This document shows, in pieces, positions 15,351 to 23,556 of a stretch of DNA of 64,000 nt. The position numbers and the translations under genes are program-made. Within the stretch, counting starts at the first letter, position 1; every line of letters begins with the position of its first letter. This stretch comes from Nocardioides sp. S-1144 (GTDB taxonomy: Bacteria > Actinomycetota > Actinomycetes > Propionibacteriales > Nocardioidaceae). The notes under the pieces were generated by a model, which worked only from the letters and a program-made list of their open reading frames with translations, did not search any database and was not told the DNA's origin. The stretch is taken from NCBI RefSeq assembly GCF_005954645.2, contig NZ_CP040695.2:3782001-3846000 (forward strand), read 5' to 3'.

Positions 15351-16004
15351 TCAGCCCACGAGCGCGGGCGTCGGGTCCGAGCCGAGACCACGGGAGAGGC
15401 CCCACAGGACGGCCTGCGTGCGCCGCTCGACGCCCATCTTGCGGTAGGCGCTGCGGATGTAGGTCTTGACCGAGTTGATGCTGAGCGAGAGGGCGTCGCC
15501 GATCTCGCGGTTGCTGAGCCCGGAGACGATGTGGCCCACGATCTCCCGCTCGCGGGCCGTCAGCCCGCCGTCGTCCTCGGTGGTCCGGCGCTCCGGGGTC
15601 GACGCCGCGGGGGCCACCACCTCGACCTGCGGGGCGGGGATGGTGATGGGCTCGAAGCGGCCAGCGGCGAGGCGCTCGACCGAGCGGACGATCTGGGCCG
15701 CCGACAGGGTCTTGGGCAGGTGCGGGTTAGGGGTGGCCGACGAGACCGCCTCCGGGCCCGCCCAGCTGAACACCGCCGCCTGGGCCCGGCTCATCGCCTG
15801 GAGGTCGCGCAGCAGGGCGCGCGACATGCTGGTCTGCCCGACGGGCTCGTAGAGCACGACGTCGATCGCCTCGGGCGCGGCGAGGGCCTCGCGGTTGTCG
15901 ACCAGGGCCACCCGGTCGGCGTACGGCTCGAGGATGGTCCGCAGCCCGGCCGTGGCGAGGTCCGACTCGTCGACGAGCGTGATGCGCAGGGGCGATGCGT
16001 TCAT
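15351..16004 (-). CDS. LuxR-family response regulator with pseudo-receiver
   Basis: A 217-residue regulator. The C-terminal LuxR helix-turn-helix is typical (LTAREREIVGHIVSGLSNRE, about residues 148-167, then SINSVKTYIRSAYRKMGV). The N-terminal half resembles a receiver domain (RITLVDESDL; DVVLYEPVG; LPKTLSAAQIV), but the phosphorylated aspartate is replaced by Glu53. This suggests phosphorylation-independent control or a permanently active-like state. ATG at MNASPL has GGAGGC upstream. No histidine kinase is nearby. Target genes are unknown; the acyl-CoA dehydrogenase gene lies directly upstream on the same strand. Confidence 0.88.
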   Translation of the reverse strand: MNASPLRITLVDESDLATAGLRTILEPYADRVALVDNREALAAPEAIDVVLYEPVGQTSMSRALLRDLQAMSRAQAAVFSWAGPEAVSSATPNPHLPKTLSAAQIVRSVERLAAGRFEPITIPAPQVEVVAPAASTPERRTTEDDGGLTAREREIVGHIVSGLSNREIGDALSLSINSVKTYIRSAYRKMGVERRTQAVLWGLSRGLGSDPTPALVG

Positions 16005-16112
16005 GGGAGCCTCCAAAGACCTAAACGGGATGTCTAAGAATCTAGGGCAAACTGCAACGTCCTGTCTAGATCCTTCACCCACCCGGGTGAGACTTCAACA
16101 CGGTGTCGAGGT

Positions 16113-17393
16113 TCACTGCTCGACGGTGCGCGACTGGTCGAAGATCGACGGCGGCAGGTCGAAGAGCGGCTCGCGCCCGAGCTCGGCGCGCGCGAGCGTC
16201 GTCAGGTGCGCCTCGTCGGGGCCGTCGAAGATCCGCATCGCCCGGTGCCAGCCGTACATCATCGCCAGCGGCGTCGAGTCGGTCACGCCGGCACCGCCGT
16301 GCAGCTGGATGGCCCGGTCGACGACCGACGTCACCGCGCGGGGCACCGCGACCTTGGCCGCCGCGATGAGGTGTCGGGCGGCCTTGTTGCCCTCGCTGTC
16401 GACGACGAAGGCCGCGTGGTGGCACAGGGCCCGGGCCTGCTCCAGCTCGATGCGCGACTCCGCGATCCGCTCGCGGACCGCCGACTGGTCGGAGAGCGGG
16501 CCACCGAAGGCGCGGCGCTCCTGGGCGCGGGAGACCATCATCGCGAGCGCGCGCTCGCCGGCACCCAGGGCGCGCATGACGTGGTGGATCCGGCCCGGGC
16601 CGAGCCGCGCCTGCGCGGCGGCGAACCCGCCACCCTCCTCGCCGAGGACGTTGGTCACCGGCACGCGGACGTCGCTCAGCTGGACCTCGCAGTGCCCGTG
16701 CTGGTCCTGCCGGCCGAAGACCGGCAGCGAGCGCTGGACGTCGACGCCGGGGGTGTCGACGGGCACGATCACCATCGACTGCTGGCGGTGGGTCTCGGCG
16801 TCCGGGTCGGTCTTGCCCATCACGATCAGCACGCGGCAGCGCGGGTCGGCGGCACCGGAGATCCACCACTTGCGCCCGTTGATGACGTACTCGTCGCCGT
16901 CGCGCACGATCCGCGTCTCGACGTTGGTGGCGTCGGAGGAGGCCACCCGCGGCTCGGTCATCGCGAACGCCGACCGGATCTCGCCGGCCAGCAGCGGCGC
17001 GAGCCACTCGGCCTGCTGGGCCTCGGTGCCGATGAGGTGCAGCAGCTCCATGTTGCCCGTGTCGGGCGCCTGGCAGTTGATCGCCTCCGGCGCGAGCTCG
17101 TTGCTCCACCCCGACAGCTCGGCGATCGGCGCGTACTCCAGCTGCGTCAGGCCGCTCTCCGAGGGCAGGAACAGGTTCCACAGGCCACGCTCGCGGGCCT
17201 TGGCCTTGAGGTCCTCGATGACCGGCGGAGCCGTGTGGTCGCCCTCCCCGGCCTGGTGCCGGTACGACTCGTAGGCCGCCTCGGCCGGGAAGACCTCCTC
17301 GCGCATGAACGCCAGCATCGCCTCGTGGTGGCGCACGGCGGCGTCGCTCGGGGCGGGGTAGGCGGGGTACATGCCGGACGGACCGAAGGTCAT
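16113..17393 (-). CDS. Acyl-CoA dehydrogenase (ACAD10/11-like)
   Basis: A 426-residue flavoenzyme for alpha,beta-dehydrogenation of acyl-CoA. Motifs: AFAMTEPRVASSDATN (about residues 127-142, FAD and substrate contact), INGRKWWISGA, RRAFGGPLSDQ, and LHGGAGVTDSTPLAMMYGWH with RIFDGPDEAHL near the C terminus. The sequence is of the larger type related to eukaryotic ACAD10/11. ATG at MTFGPSG has AGGAGC at the right spacing. A TetR-like palindrome is located about 66 bp upstream, suggesting induction by a fatty-acyl or related ligand. Substrate is not determinable. Confidence 0.95.
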   Translation of the reverse strand: MTFGPSGMYPAYPAPSDAAVRHHEAMLAFMREEVFPAEAAYESYRHQAGEGDHTAPPVIEDLKAKARERGLWNLFLPSESGLTQLEYAPIAELSGWSNELAPEAINCQAPDTGNMELLHLIGTEAQQAEWLAPLLAGEIRSAFAMTEPRVASSDATNVETRIVRDGDEYVINGRKWWISGAADPRCRVLIVMGKTDPDAETHRQQSMVIVPVDTPGVDVQRSLPVFGRQDQHGHCEVQLSDVRVPVTNVLGEEGGGFAAAQARLGPGRIHHVMRALGAGERALAMMVSRAQERRAFGGPLSDQSAVRERIAESRIELEQARALCHHAAFVVDSEGNKAARHLIAAAKVAVPRAVTSVVDRAIQLHGGAGVTDSTPLAMMYGWHRAMRIFDGPDEAHLTTLARAELGREPLFDLPPSIFDQSRTVEQ

Positions 17394-17458
17394 GGGTGCT
17401 CCTGGGGACGGGGGTGGACCGGACGTCGGCCAGTCTGGCACTGCCCCCCGAGAAATCC

Positions 17459-17470
17459 GAACGATCGTTC
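17459..17470. promoter_or_regulatory. TetR-type palindrome upstream of the acyl-CoA dehydrogenase
   Basis: GAACGATCGTTC is a perfect 12-bp palindrome located before the acyl-CoA dehydrogenase gene and touching the stop codon of the GNAT gene. No TetR gene is adjacent; the regulator would act in trans. Confidence 0.55.
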
Positions 17471-18056
17471 AGCGAACTGGGTGCGGCTCGCGCCCCGGGG
17501 CGGGCCCCAGGTCGACCCAGTAGCGGTGCTTGTCCTGGCGGGTGTCCTCCCGGACGCCGCCCGCCCGCTCGATCGTGCGCCGCGAGGCCTCGTTGTCGAC
17601 GTCGCAGGTGAGCAGCGCGCGGTCGAGACCCAGTCCGCGCGCGTGCGCCAGCGCCAGCCCGAGGACCCGGCCGGCGTGCCCCCGGCCGCGGCGCGAGGGA
17701 CGCACCGAGTAGCCGATGTGACCACCCAGCTCGAGCAGGAAGTCGTTGAGCCGGTGCCGCACGGCGACGAACCCCACCATCGGGTCCTCGGCCTCCCAGG
17801 GCTGCGGCTCGGCGTCGAGGACCCAGAAGTAGGTGCAGTGCACCCGGCCGTCGGGCAGGGCGGCAGCCGGGTCGGCGTGGCACCGGGCCTCGGCGACGAA
17901 CGCCGCGCACCCGTCGCCGTCGAGCGCCGGCGGGCGGCCGGGGTGCACGCCCGAGCCGTGCGGGTACCCGGCCCCCGGCACGGCCGCGGCGAACTCGGCC
18001 AGCGTCGCCGCCCACGTGGTGCGCAGCCGGACGTCGGGCAGGGCGAGCGCGGTCAT
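17469..18056 (-). CDS. GNAT-family N-acetyltransferase
   Basis: A 195-residue GNAT protein. The conserved region GHIGYSVRPSRRGRGHAGRV (about residues 118-137) includes the R/Q-x-x-G-x-G/A acetyl-CoA loop (RRGRGHA), followed by LDRALLTCDVDNEASRRTIERAGG, typical of RimJ/L-like enzymes. The first 90 residues are more variable. An ATG four codons inside a GTG frame was chosen because GGTGGGA sits before it. Substrate unknown. It stands alone between ndh and the acyl-CoA dehydrogenase. Confidence 0.85.
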   Translation of the reverse strand: MTALALPDVRLRTTWAATLAEFAAAVPGAGYPHGSGVHPGRPPALDGDGCAAFVAEARCHADPAAALPDGRVHCTYFWVLDAEPQPWEAEDPMVGFVAVRHRLNDFLLELGGHIGYSVRPSRRGRGHAGRVLGLALAHARGLGLDRALLTCDVDNEASRRTIERAGGVREDTRQDKHRYWVDLGPAPGREPHPVR

Positions 18057-18104
18057 GCCCGATCCCACCAGGGCGCGAGGAGCGCCCTCAACCGGTTATC
18101 GGGC

Positions 18105-19598
18105 TCAGATCCGGCCGGCCGCCGTCTTCACGCCGCGCTTGCTCTCGTCGGTGAGGCGGACCTCCTCGAGGGCCCGCGCCTCGAGCTGCTCGCGGGTCTC
18201 GGTCGGGTGGACCTCCTCGGACTCCCCCGGCCGGGAGACCAGGTCGACCGCGCCGCGCTCGAGCCGCGCCAGGGCGGTGCGGGCGAAGATCTGCTGCTCG
18301 GTCGAGGTCCGCTCGGAGCGGCCGCGGCCCAGGAAGGAGACGAACCAGTGCATCACCGCGGAGAGCCGGTTCTTGAAGCCGGTGATGTAGACGAGGTGGA
18401 CCGCCAGCCACATCAGCCAGGCGATGAAGCCCGTCAGTCGCACCTTGCCGATCGCCGCGACGGCGTTGAACCGGCTGATCGTGGCCATCGAGCCCTTGTC
18501 GAAGTACTTGAACGGGCCCTGCGACGGCTTGCCCTTGAGGCGGCCGTCGATCTCCTTGGCGGCGTACTTGGCGCCCTGGATCGCGACCTGCGCGACGCCC
18601 GGCAGGTTGTCGAGGGCGATCATGTCGCCGACGACGAAGACCTCGGGGTAGCCGGTGAGCGTGAGGTCGGGGTTCACCGCGATCCGGCCGGCCCGGTCGA
18701 GCGGCGTCCCGGTCTGCTCGGAGAGGACCTTGGCCAGCGGGGAGGCCTGGACGCCGGCGGCCCACACCTTGGTGACCGCGGCGATCGTCTCCTCGCGGCC
18801 GTCCTTGAACTTGACCGTGAGGCCGCGCTCGGAGACGTCGGTCACCATGGCGCCGAGCATCACCTCCACGCCCATCTTCTCGAGCTTCTCCTTGGTCCAG
18901 AGGCCGAGCTTGTGCCCGAACGGCGGCAGCACCTGGGGCGCGGCGTCGACGAGGAGCACGCGGGCGGTGCGGGTGTTGATCGAGCGGAAGTCGCGCTTGA
19001 GCGTGCGGTGCGCGAGCTCGGCGATCTGGCCGGCCATCTCGACGCCGGTGGGGCCCGCGCCCACGACGACGAAGGTGAGCAGGTGGTCGACGTCCTCGCC
19101 GCGGCTCGCGCCGAGCTCGGCCATCTCGAAGGCGCCGAAGATCCGCCCGCGCAGCTCGAGGGCGTCGTCGACGCTCTTCATGCCGGGGGCGAACTCGGCG
19201 AAGCGGTCGTTGCCGAAGTAGGACTGCCCGGCGCCGGCGGCGACGATCAGCGAGTCGTAGCCGAGCGTGATCGTGCGTCCGAGCACGTGGGAGGTGACGG
19301 TGCGGTCGTCGAGGTCGATGCCGGTGACCTCGCCGAGCAGCACCCGCGCGTTCTTCTGCCGCGCGAGGATCTCGCGGGTCGGCGGGGCGATCTCGCCCTC
19401 GGACAGGATGCCGGTGGCCACCTGGTACAGCAGCGGCTGGAAGAGGTGGTGGGTGGTCTTGGCCACCATCGTGATGTCGACGTCGGAGCGCTTGAGGGCC
19501 TTCGTGCCGAACAGGCCGCCGAACCCGGATCCGACGACCACCACACGGTGGACGCCACCGTGGTCGGTCGGCTGGGACTTGCTCGCACTGCTCGACAT
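18105..19598 (-). CDS. ndh: Type II NADH:quinone dehydrogenase
   Basis: A 497-residue single-subunit NADH dehydrogenase of the respiratory chain. The FAD motif VVVVGSGFGGLFGTKAL (about residues 19-35) and the NADH motif FVVVGAGPTGVEMAGQIAEL are both intact, along with VFVVGDMIALDNLPGVAQVA, the FAD-binding loop. A hydrophobic C-terminal segment (FIAWLMWLAVHLVYITGF) anchors it to the membrane. ATG at MSSSASKSQP has GGAG upstream; an earlier in-frame start adds a basic lead of 24 residues and is not favoured. A 231-bp divergent region separates it from the RsbW-like gene. Confidence 0.95.
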   Translation of the reverse strand: MSSSASKSQPTDHGGVHRVVVVGSGFGGLFGTKALKRSDVDITMVAKTTHHLFQPLLYQVATGILSEGEIAPPTREILARQKNARVLLGEVTGIDLDDRTVTSHVLGRTITLGYDSLIVAAGAGQSYFGNDRFAEFAPGMKSVDDALELRGRIFGAFEMAELGASRGEDVDHLLTFVVVGAGPTGVEMAGQIAELAHRTLKRDFRSINTRTARVLLVDAAPQVLPPFGHKLGLWTKEKLEKMGVEVMLGAMVTDVSERGLTVKFKDGREETIAAVTKVWAAGVQASPLAKVLSEQTGTPLDRAGRIAVNPDLTLTGYPEVFVVGDMIALDNLPGVAQVAIQGAKYAAKEIDGRLKGKPSQGPFKYFDKGSMATISRFNAVAAIGKVRLTGFIAWLMWLAVHLVYITGFKNRLSAVMHWFVSFLGRGRSERTSTEQQIFARTALARLERGAVDLVSRPGESEEVHPTETREQLEARALEEVRLTDESKRGVKTAAGRI

Positions 19599-19728
19599 GG
19601 AGGGCTCCGTGATCGTGGTGGGGTGTCGTAGGAACAACCATTGTCCCGAACGACCCCTTCCCGCCACCATCTTGCGGGCGAGTCTGGTCGGTCACAGCGG
19701 CAGGATGGAAGTAATTTCAACCTCCTAC

Positions 19729-19753
19729 GTTTGGCCCGTTCGCGGGCGGGTAG
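19729..19753 (+). promoter_or_regulatory. SigF/SigB-type promoter
   Basis: GTTT - 15 bp - GGGTAG matches the actinobacterial general-stress/SigF-family promoter pattern (GTTT-N14-16-GGGTAT). It ends 76 bp before the RsbW-like gene, which is itself a likely part of such a regulatory circuit. Read from sequence pattern only. Confidence 0.55.
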
Positions 19754-19829
19754 GCGAGCCGAGATCCGGTCCCTCCCCGTGTCGCGCACCCACCCGTCTG
19801 CCCATCGCCCCTGACCCGGAGTCACCGAC

Positions 19830-20774
19830 GTGCCACTGAACCGGCCTGCACTCTCGCTGGGTGCCGGTCCTCGCAGCGTGCAGGACGCGCGGCGATGGGT
19901 CGTCGCCACGTTCGTCGACATCGGCCGCAGCGACCTCGTCGAGTGCGCCGAGATGGCGGTCTCCGAGCTGGTCACCAACGCGCTGCTGCACGGCGCCCCG
20001 CCGATCCGGGTCCGGGTCCGGGGCACCCGCGAGCACCCGCGGATCGAGGTGGGCGACGGCTCCACCGAGGCACCGGCGCTGCCGGCCCCGCCCACCGGCG
20101 ACGACCTCGACGACCTGCTGACCTTCGGCCGCGGGCTCAGCATCGTCGCCCGGGCCAGCGACGCCTGGGGCGCCGACATCGAGGACGAGGGCAAGACCGT
20201 CTGGTGCGCGCCCGCCGCCGAGTTCGCCGAGGACGACGGCGCCGAGGGCATCATCACCGGCCTCGTCGGCGGCAACGGCCAGCAGGGCGGGGACCAGCCC
20301 GCCGACCCGATGCGCTTCCGCCTGCTCAACGTGCCGGTCAGGGACTACGCCTCCTTCTACAACCACTTCCGCGAGCTGCGCCGCGAGGTGCGCCTGCTCG
20401 CGATGGCCCACGAGGCCGACTACCCGCTGGCCAAGGACCTCGCCGACGTCTTCGCCCAGCTCGGTCGGCCGCTCACCCTCGGCGCGATGCGCGACGAGGT
20501 CGGGCGGGCGCAGGAGGAGGGCCTGACCCACACCGACCTCGAGGTCGTGATGGGGCGCACCGAGGCCCGCGGCGTCCGGCGCTTCGTCGAGCTGCTCGAC
20601 CTCACCGACGCCTTCGCCCGCGAGGAGAAGATGCTCTCGCTGGCACGCACACCCGAGCAGCACACCTTCCAGACCTGGTTCCTCGGTGAGTTCGTCCGCC
20701 AGGCCGACGGTGGCGAGCCGACCGCGTTCCCGACGTCCACCGGGTCCGAGCAGCGACGCTCCAGCGTCTCGTGA
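19830..20774 (+). CDS. RsbW-like HATPase regulator with C-terminal extension
   Basis: A 314-residue protein. The N-terminal 130 residues are a histidine-kinase-type ATPase domain without a kinase core: CAEMAVSELVTNALLHGAPP carries the N box (about residues 39-58) and FGRGLSIVARASDAWG the G box, as in anti-sigma factors of the RsbW/SpoIIAB family. The C-terminal half (about 165-295), with YASFYNHFRELRREVRLLAM, is a helical region I cannot name. GTG start; a SigF/SigB-like promoter lies upstream. Its last codons overlap the first crcB gene (GTGA). Likely a serine-kinase-type regulator of stress signalling; its partner is not in the window. Confidence 0.8.
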   Translation: MPLNRPALSLGAGPRSVQDARRWVVATFVDIGRSDLVECAEMAVSELVTNALLHGAPPIRVRVRGTREHPRIEVGDGSTEAPALPAPPTGDDLDDLLTFGRGLSIVARASDAWGADIEDEGKTVWCAPAAEFAEDDGAEGIITGLVGGNGQQGGDQPADPMRFRLLNVPVRDYASFYNHFRELRREVRLLAMAHEADYPLAKDLADVFAQLGRPLTLGAMRDEVGRAQEEGLTHTDLEVVMGRTEARGVRRFVELLDLTDAFAREEKMLSLARTPEQHTFQTWFLGEFVRQADGGEPTAFPTSTGSEQRRSSVS

Positions 20775-21181
20775 GCCCGCCGGGCCGGCTGCTGCCGGTC
20801 GTCGCCCTCGGTGGGGCGCTCGGGGCCACGCTCCGGTACGCGCTCGGCGAGTGGTTCCCGCACCACGACGGCTTCCCCTGGACGACGTTCGCGATCAACG
20901 TCACCGGCGCGTTCCTGCTCGCCCTGCTGCCCGCCCTGGGCCCGGTGCGCCGCTCGGTCGCCTGGACCGCGGCCCTGGGACCCGGCCTGCTCGGCGGCTA
21001 CACCACCCTGTCGGCCTACGCGGAGGAGACGCGGGCGCTGCTGGCCGACGGCCGGGCCGGGCTCGCGGTGGCGTACGTCGTGGCCACCCTGGTGGCCTGC
21101 TGCGCCGTCGTGGTGCTGGCCACGCGGTGGTCGGACCCCGGCGCGCGCGCCGAGGCCGCGACCGAGGGCGGTGACGCGTGA
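20771..21181 (+). CDS. crcB: CrcB/Fluc fluoride channel subunit 1
   Basis: A 136-residue four-helix membrane protein of the Fluc family that exports fluoride. Signature motifs GGALGATLRYAL (about residues 13-24), TFAINVTGAFLLALL (about 39-53) and GGYTTLSAYAEE (about 78-89) are all present. GTG start overlaps the stop of the upstream gene. It overlaps the second crcB, so the two subunits are translationally coupled; paired genes of this kind form heterodimeric channels in Gram-positives. No fluoride riboswitch was recognised upstream. Confidence 0.95.
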   Translation: MSPPGRLLPVVALGGALGATLRYALGEWFPHHDGFPWTTFAINVTGAFLLALLPALGPVRRSVAWTAALGPGLLGGYTTLSAYAEETRALLADGRAGLAVAYVVATLVACCAVVVLATRWSDPGARAEAATEGGDA

Positions 21182-21513
21182 GCGCCCTGCTGGTCGCCCT
21201 GGGCGCGGCGGTGGGGGCACCGCTCCGCTTCTGGGTCGTGACCCGGCTCGACGACGACGTCCCCTGGGGCACCCTGGCGGTGAACGTCGCCGGCTCCCTC
21301 GTGCTGGGCCTCCTGGTCGCCGCGTCGGTCGACGGTGGGACCTACGCCCTGCTGGGGGTCGGCTTCTGCGGCGGGCTCACGACGTACTCGGCGTTCGCGG
21401 TGCAGACGGTGCGCCTCGGGCGGCGGGGCGCCGCCTACGCCGCGGGGACGATCGTCGCGTCGGTCGGCGCGGCGGCCCTGGGCTGGTGGGTCGGCCAGTG
21501 GGTCGGCCGGTGA
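21178..21513 (+). CDS. crcB: CrcB/Fluc fluoride channel subunit 2
   Basis: A 111-residue partner subunit with the same architecture: GAAVGAPLRFWVV (about residues 8-20), GTLAVNVAGSLVLGLL and GGLTTYSAFAVQT (about 65-77). GTG start overlaps the first crcB stop by four bases. Together the two genes encode an inverted-topology channel pair. The end of the gene and the downstream bases repeat GTCGGCC several times. Confidence 0.95.
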   Translation: MSALLVALGAAVGAPLRFWVVTRLDDDVPWGTLAVNVAGSLVLGLLVAASVDGGTYALLGVGFCGGLTTYSAFAVQTVRLGRRGAAYAAGTIVASVGAAALGWWVGQWVGR

Positions 21514-21544
21514 GTCGGCCAGCAGGTCGGCTGACGCGGACGGG

Positions 21545-21907
21545 TCAGGCGTAGCCCAGGTCGTGCAACCGGGCGTCGTCGATGCCGAAGTGGTGCGCGA
21601 TCTCGTGGACGACGGTGATCCGGACCTCCTCGGTCAGCTGGTCCTCGTCGTCGCAGTAGTCGAGCAGCGGGTTGCGGAACACGAAGATCCGGTCGGGCAG
21701 CTCCAGGCCGCCCATCATCACGTCGTTGCGCTCGGTCAGCGCGATCCCGTCGTAGAGGCCGAGCAGGTCGGCCGGCTCGTCGGCCGGCGGCTCGTCCTCG
21801 ACCAGGACCACCACGTTGCGGACCAGCGAGGCCAGCTCGTCGGGGATCGCGTCGAGGGCCCGGTCGACGAGGGCCTCGAAGGCGTCGCGGTCCATCTCCA
21901 TCGGCAC
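21545..21907 (-). CDS. Minimal HExxH metallopeptidase-family protein
   Basis: A 120-residue zincin-like protein. TVVHEIAHHFGIDDARLHDLGY near the C terminus contains the HEIAH zinc motif and the downstream third ligand region, and VLVEDEP and IFVFRNPLLDYC are typical of this small family. It has too little mass for a normal protease and its substrate is unknown. GTG at VPMEMDRDAF was chosen because GGATGG precedes it; ATG two codons later is equally possible. A frame extending 15 codons more would cover the terminator of tRNA-Asp and is rejected. Confidence 0.88.
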   Translation of the reverse strand: MPMEMDRDAFEALVDRALDAIPDELASLVRNVVVLVEDEPPADEPADLLGLYDGIALTERNDVMMGGLELPDRIFVFRNPLLDYCDDEDQLTEEVRITVVHEIAHHFGIDDARLHDLGYA

Positions 21908-21935
21908 GCGCCCATCCTGCCCGAGGGGAAAAAGC

Positions 21936-21968
21936 AGAACGCCCCAGGTCATGGACCTGGGGCGTTCT
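21936..21968 (-). terminator. Intrinsic terminator after tRNA-Asp
   Basis: AGAACGCCCCAGGTC - ATG - GACCTGGGGCGTTCT is a perfect 15-bp stem, followed on the minus strand by GCTTTTTCC. Hairpin plus T-run makes it a textbook intrinsic terminator, placed just after the tRNA. Confidence 0.93.
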
Positions 21969-21972
21969 CCTG

Positions 21973-22046
21973 CGACCCCGACGGGACTCGAACCCGCGGC
22001 CTCCGCCGTGACAGGGCGGCGCGCTAACCAACTGCGCTACGGGGCC
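21973..22046 (-). tRNA. tRNA-Asp (anticodon GTC)
   Basis: A 74-nt cloverleaf with acceptor GGCCCCG/CGGGGTC, anticodon loop CTGTCAC (GTC), T-loop TTCGAGT and discriminator G. No encoded CCA. Followed by a strong terminator. Confidence 0.97.
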
Positions 22047-22102
22047 ATCTCGAACTACTGGTGCTGCTGTCGCTCCCACGAGTGGAGCGGTGGAACTGTA
22101 AC

Positions 22103-22825
22103 TCAGACTCGCCGCCGCCTCCCAATCGAGGGGTCGGATCGCGACCGTGGGCCCCCTCCGACGAGCTCGGCGGCGAGGACCCTCAGCTTGACCTCGCTGG
22201 TCGAGGCGGTGCGGACGAGGTACTCGAAGGCGCGGTCGCGGTCGAGGTCGTAGCGCTCCATGACGATGCCGACGGCGTTGCCGATGAGCTCGCGGGTCTC
22301 CAGCGCCAGGTGCAGGTCGTCGACCTGGCGGCGGTGGCCGCAGGCGTAGGCGGCGTGGGTGGCGAACAGCTCGGCGGTGTCGCGCGTCTCGGCGCTGATG
22401 GTGTCGCTGGTGACCGAGTACATGTTGAGGACCCCGACGGTGCCGTCGTGGGTGAAGAGCCGCACCGCGAGGACCGAGCGGACGCCGTGGGGGATCGCCC
22501 GCTGCACGAACTCGTGCCAGTCGCCGTGGTGGCGCAGGTGCTCGGCGACCACGACGGTCCCGGGCCCCCGGGCGGCGCTGACGCACGGCCCCTCGTCGAG
22601 GTCGTACTGGATCTGGTCGAGCGCGAGGACGGTCTCGTCGGTGGAGGCGTCGGTCGACATCGGTCCCTTGCGCGGGCGCAGGGTGATCCCGACGTGGTCG
22701 ATCTCCTCGAGGGCGTCACGCGCGACGGCGACGATGGCCTGGAGCATCTCGACGGCGCTGGTGCTGTCGTTGAGGGACTCCGCGACGGCGGCGAGGTCGG
22801 CGGGGGTGTCGGGGCTGGGGACCAT
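22103..22825 (-). CDS. GAF and ANTAR domain protein (RNA-binding antiterminator type)
   Basis: A 240-residue sensor. The GAF domain spans about residues 20-170, and the C-terminal ANTAR RNA-binding domain holds LALETRELIGNAVGIVMERY with a following AFEYLVRTASTSEVKLRVLA. ANTAR proteins bind paired hairpins in leader RNAs and prevent termination. The ligand of the GAF domain is unknown. ATG start is conventional. It lies 57 nt before tRNA-Asp on the same strand, which is probably chance but would make read-through possible. Confidence 0.92.
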   Translation of the reverse strand: MVPSPDTPADLAAVAESLNDSTSAVEMLQAIVAVARDALEEIDHVGITLRPRKGPMSTDASTDETVLALDQIQYDLDEGPCVSAARGPGTVVVAEHLRHHGDWHEFVQRAIPHGVRSVLAVRLFTHDGTVGVLNMYSVTSDTISAETRDTAELFATHAAYACGHRRQVDDLHLALETRELIGNAVGIVMERYDLDRDRAFEYLVRTASTSEVKLRVLAAELVGGGPRSRSDPSIGRRRRV

Positions 22826-23069
22826 GGGGATCTCCGCTGTCAGGGATGGCAGACGGAGAACGGGTCCGTGTCGGCTGCGATCGTCGACCGGCCCGCTGTT
22901 CGAGCCAGGGCGAACCTATCGTGCGGGAGCCCACGGAGCCACCAGGCGGCCGGGGTCGTGGCGGGACCCGGGGCGCACGCCACGGGTCACCCGGAAGGGC
23001 GACGCCGGCTCGTTCGCGGGTGGCGGGCCGAGGCCGGCGGCTAGCGTCTCCGGTGTGGGGGACGTGGGG

Positions 23070-23309
23070 ATGGCGACGTTGTCGGCGCGCGAGCGCGAGG
23101 TTCTGGAGTTCGAGCAGTCCTGGTGGCAGCTCCTCGGCGCCAAGGAGGCAGCACTGCGCGAGCTGTTCTCGCTGAGCCCGACCGCCTACCAGCAGGTGGT
23201 CGGCGAGCTGATCGAGAGACCCGAGGCGCTGGCCGCCTACCCGTTGCTGGTGCGGCGGCTGAGGCGTCAGCGCGACGAGCGGCGGCGTCAGCACGCTCCC
23301 GCGCGCTGA
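23070..23309 (+). CDS. DUF3263-containing protein
   Basis: A 79-residue protein with LSAREREVLEFEQSWWQLLG (about residues 4-23), KEAALRELFSLSPTAYQQVV and a basic C terminus (VRRLRRQRDERRRQ). This matches the DUF3263 family of small actinobacterial proteins resembling a sigma-region or helix-turn-helix fold. The function is unknown; DNA binding is suggested by the basic tail. ATG was taken after GTGGGG; a GTG five codons upstream is an alternative start. It faces tRNA-Glu convergently. Confidence 0.82.
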   Translation: MATLSAREREVLEFEQSWWQLLGAKEAALRELFSLSPTAYQQVVGELIERPEALAAYPLLVRRLRRQRDERRRQHAPAR

Positions 23310-23344
23310 GCACGTGCGGCGGGGCGTGCGCCGCGCGACCGGGG

Positions 23345-23417
23345 TACCCCCAACGGGATTCGAACCCGTGCTACCGCCGTGAAAGGGCGGGGTCCTGGGC
23401 CGCTAGACGATGGGGGC
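23345..23417 (-). tRNA. tRNA-Glu (anticodon TTC)
   Basis: A 73-nt cloverleaf with acceptor GCCCCCA/TGGGGGT, anticodon loop CTTTCAC (TTC), T-arm ACGGG-TTCGAAT-CCCGT and discriminator A. No encoded CCA. Confidence 0.97.
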
Positions 23418-23556
23418 CGGAACGGCGTCCATCCTAGACGGCCCCCCGGTGCCGGCGCGGACAGGTGTCTCGCCCCGTTCAGGCCGCGCAGGTAGGTTGC
23501 CCTCACGCGGCTCCCCCGAGCCGATCCCGCCCGCACGACGACAGGACCACGGACGC

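Noticed and set aside
20690..20770. Fluoride riboswitch in front of crcB
   Set aside because: The first crcB overlaps the coding sequence of the upstream gene, leaving no leader, and no riboswitch core was recognised.
22898..22915. GTTCG-N8-CGAAC dyad as an operator for the GAF-ANTAR gene
   Set aside because: Short arms with a wide centre occur by chance in this base composition and no regulator is linked.
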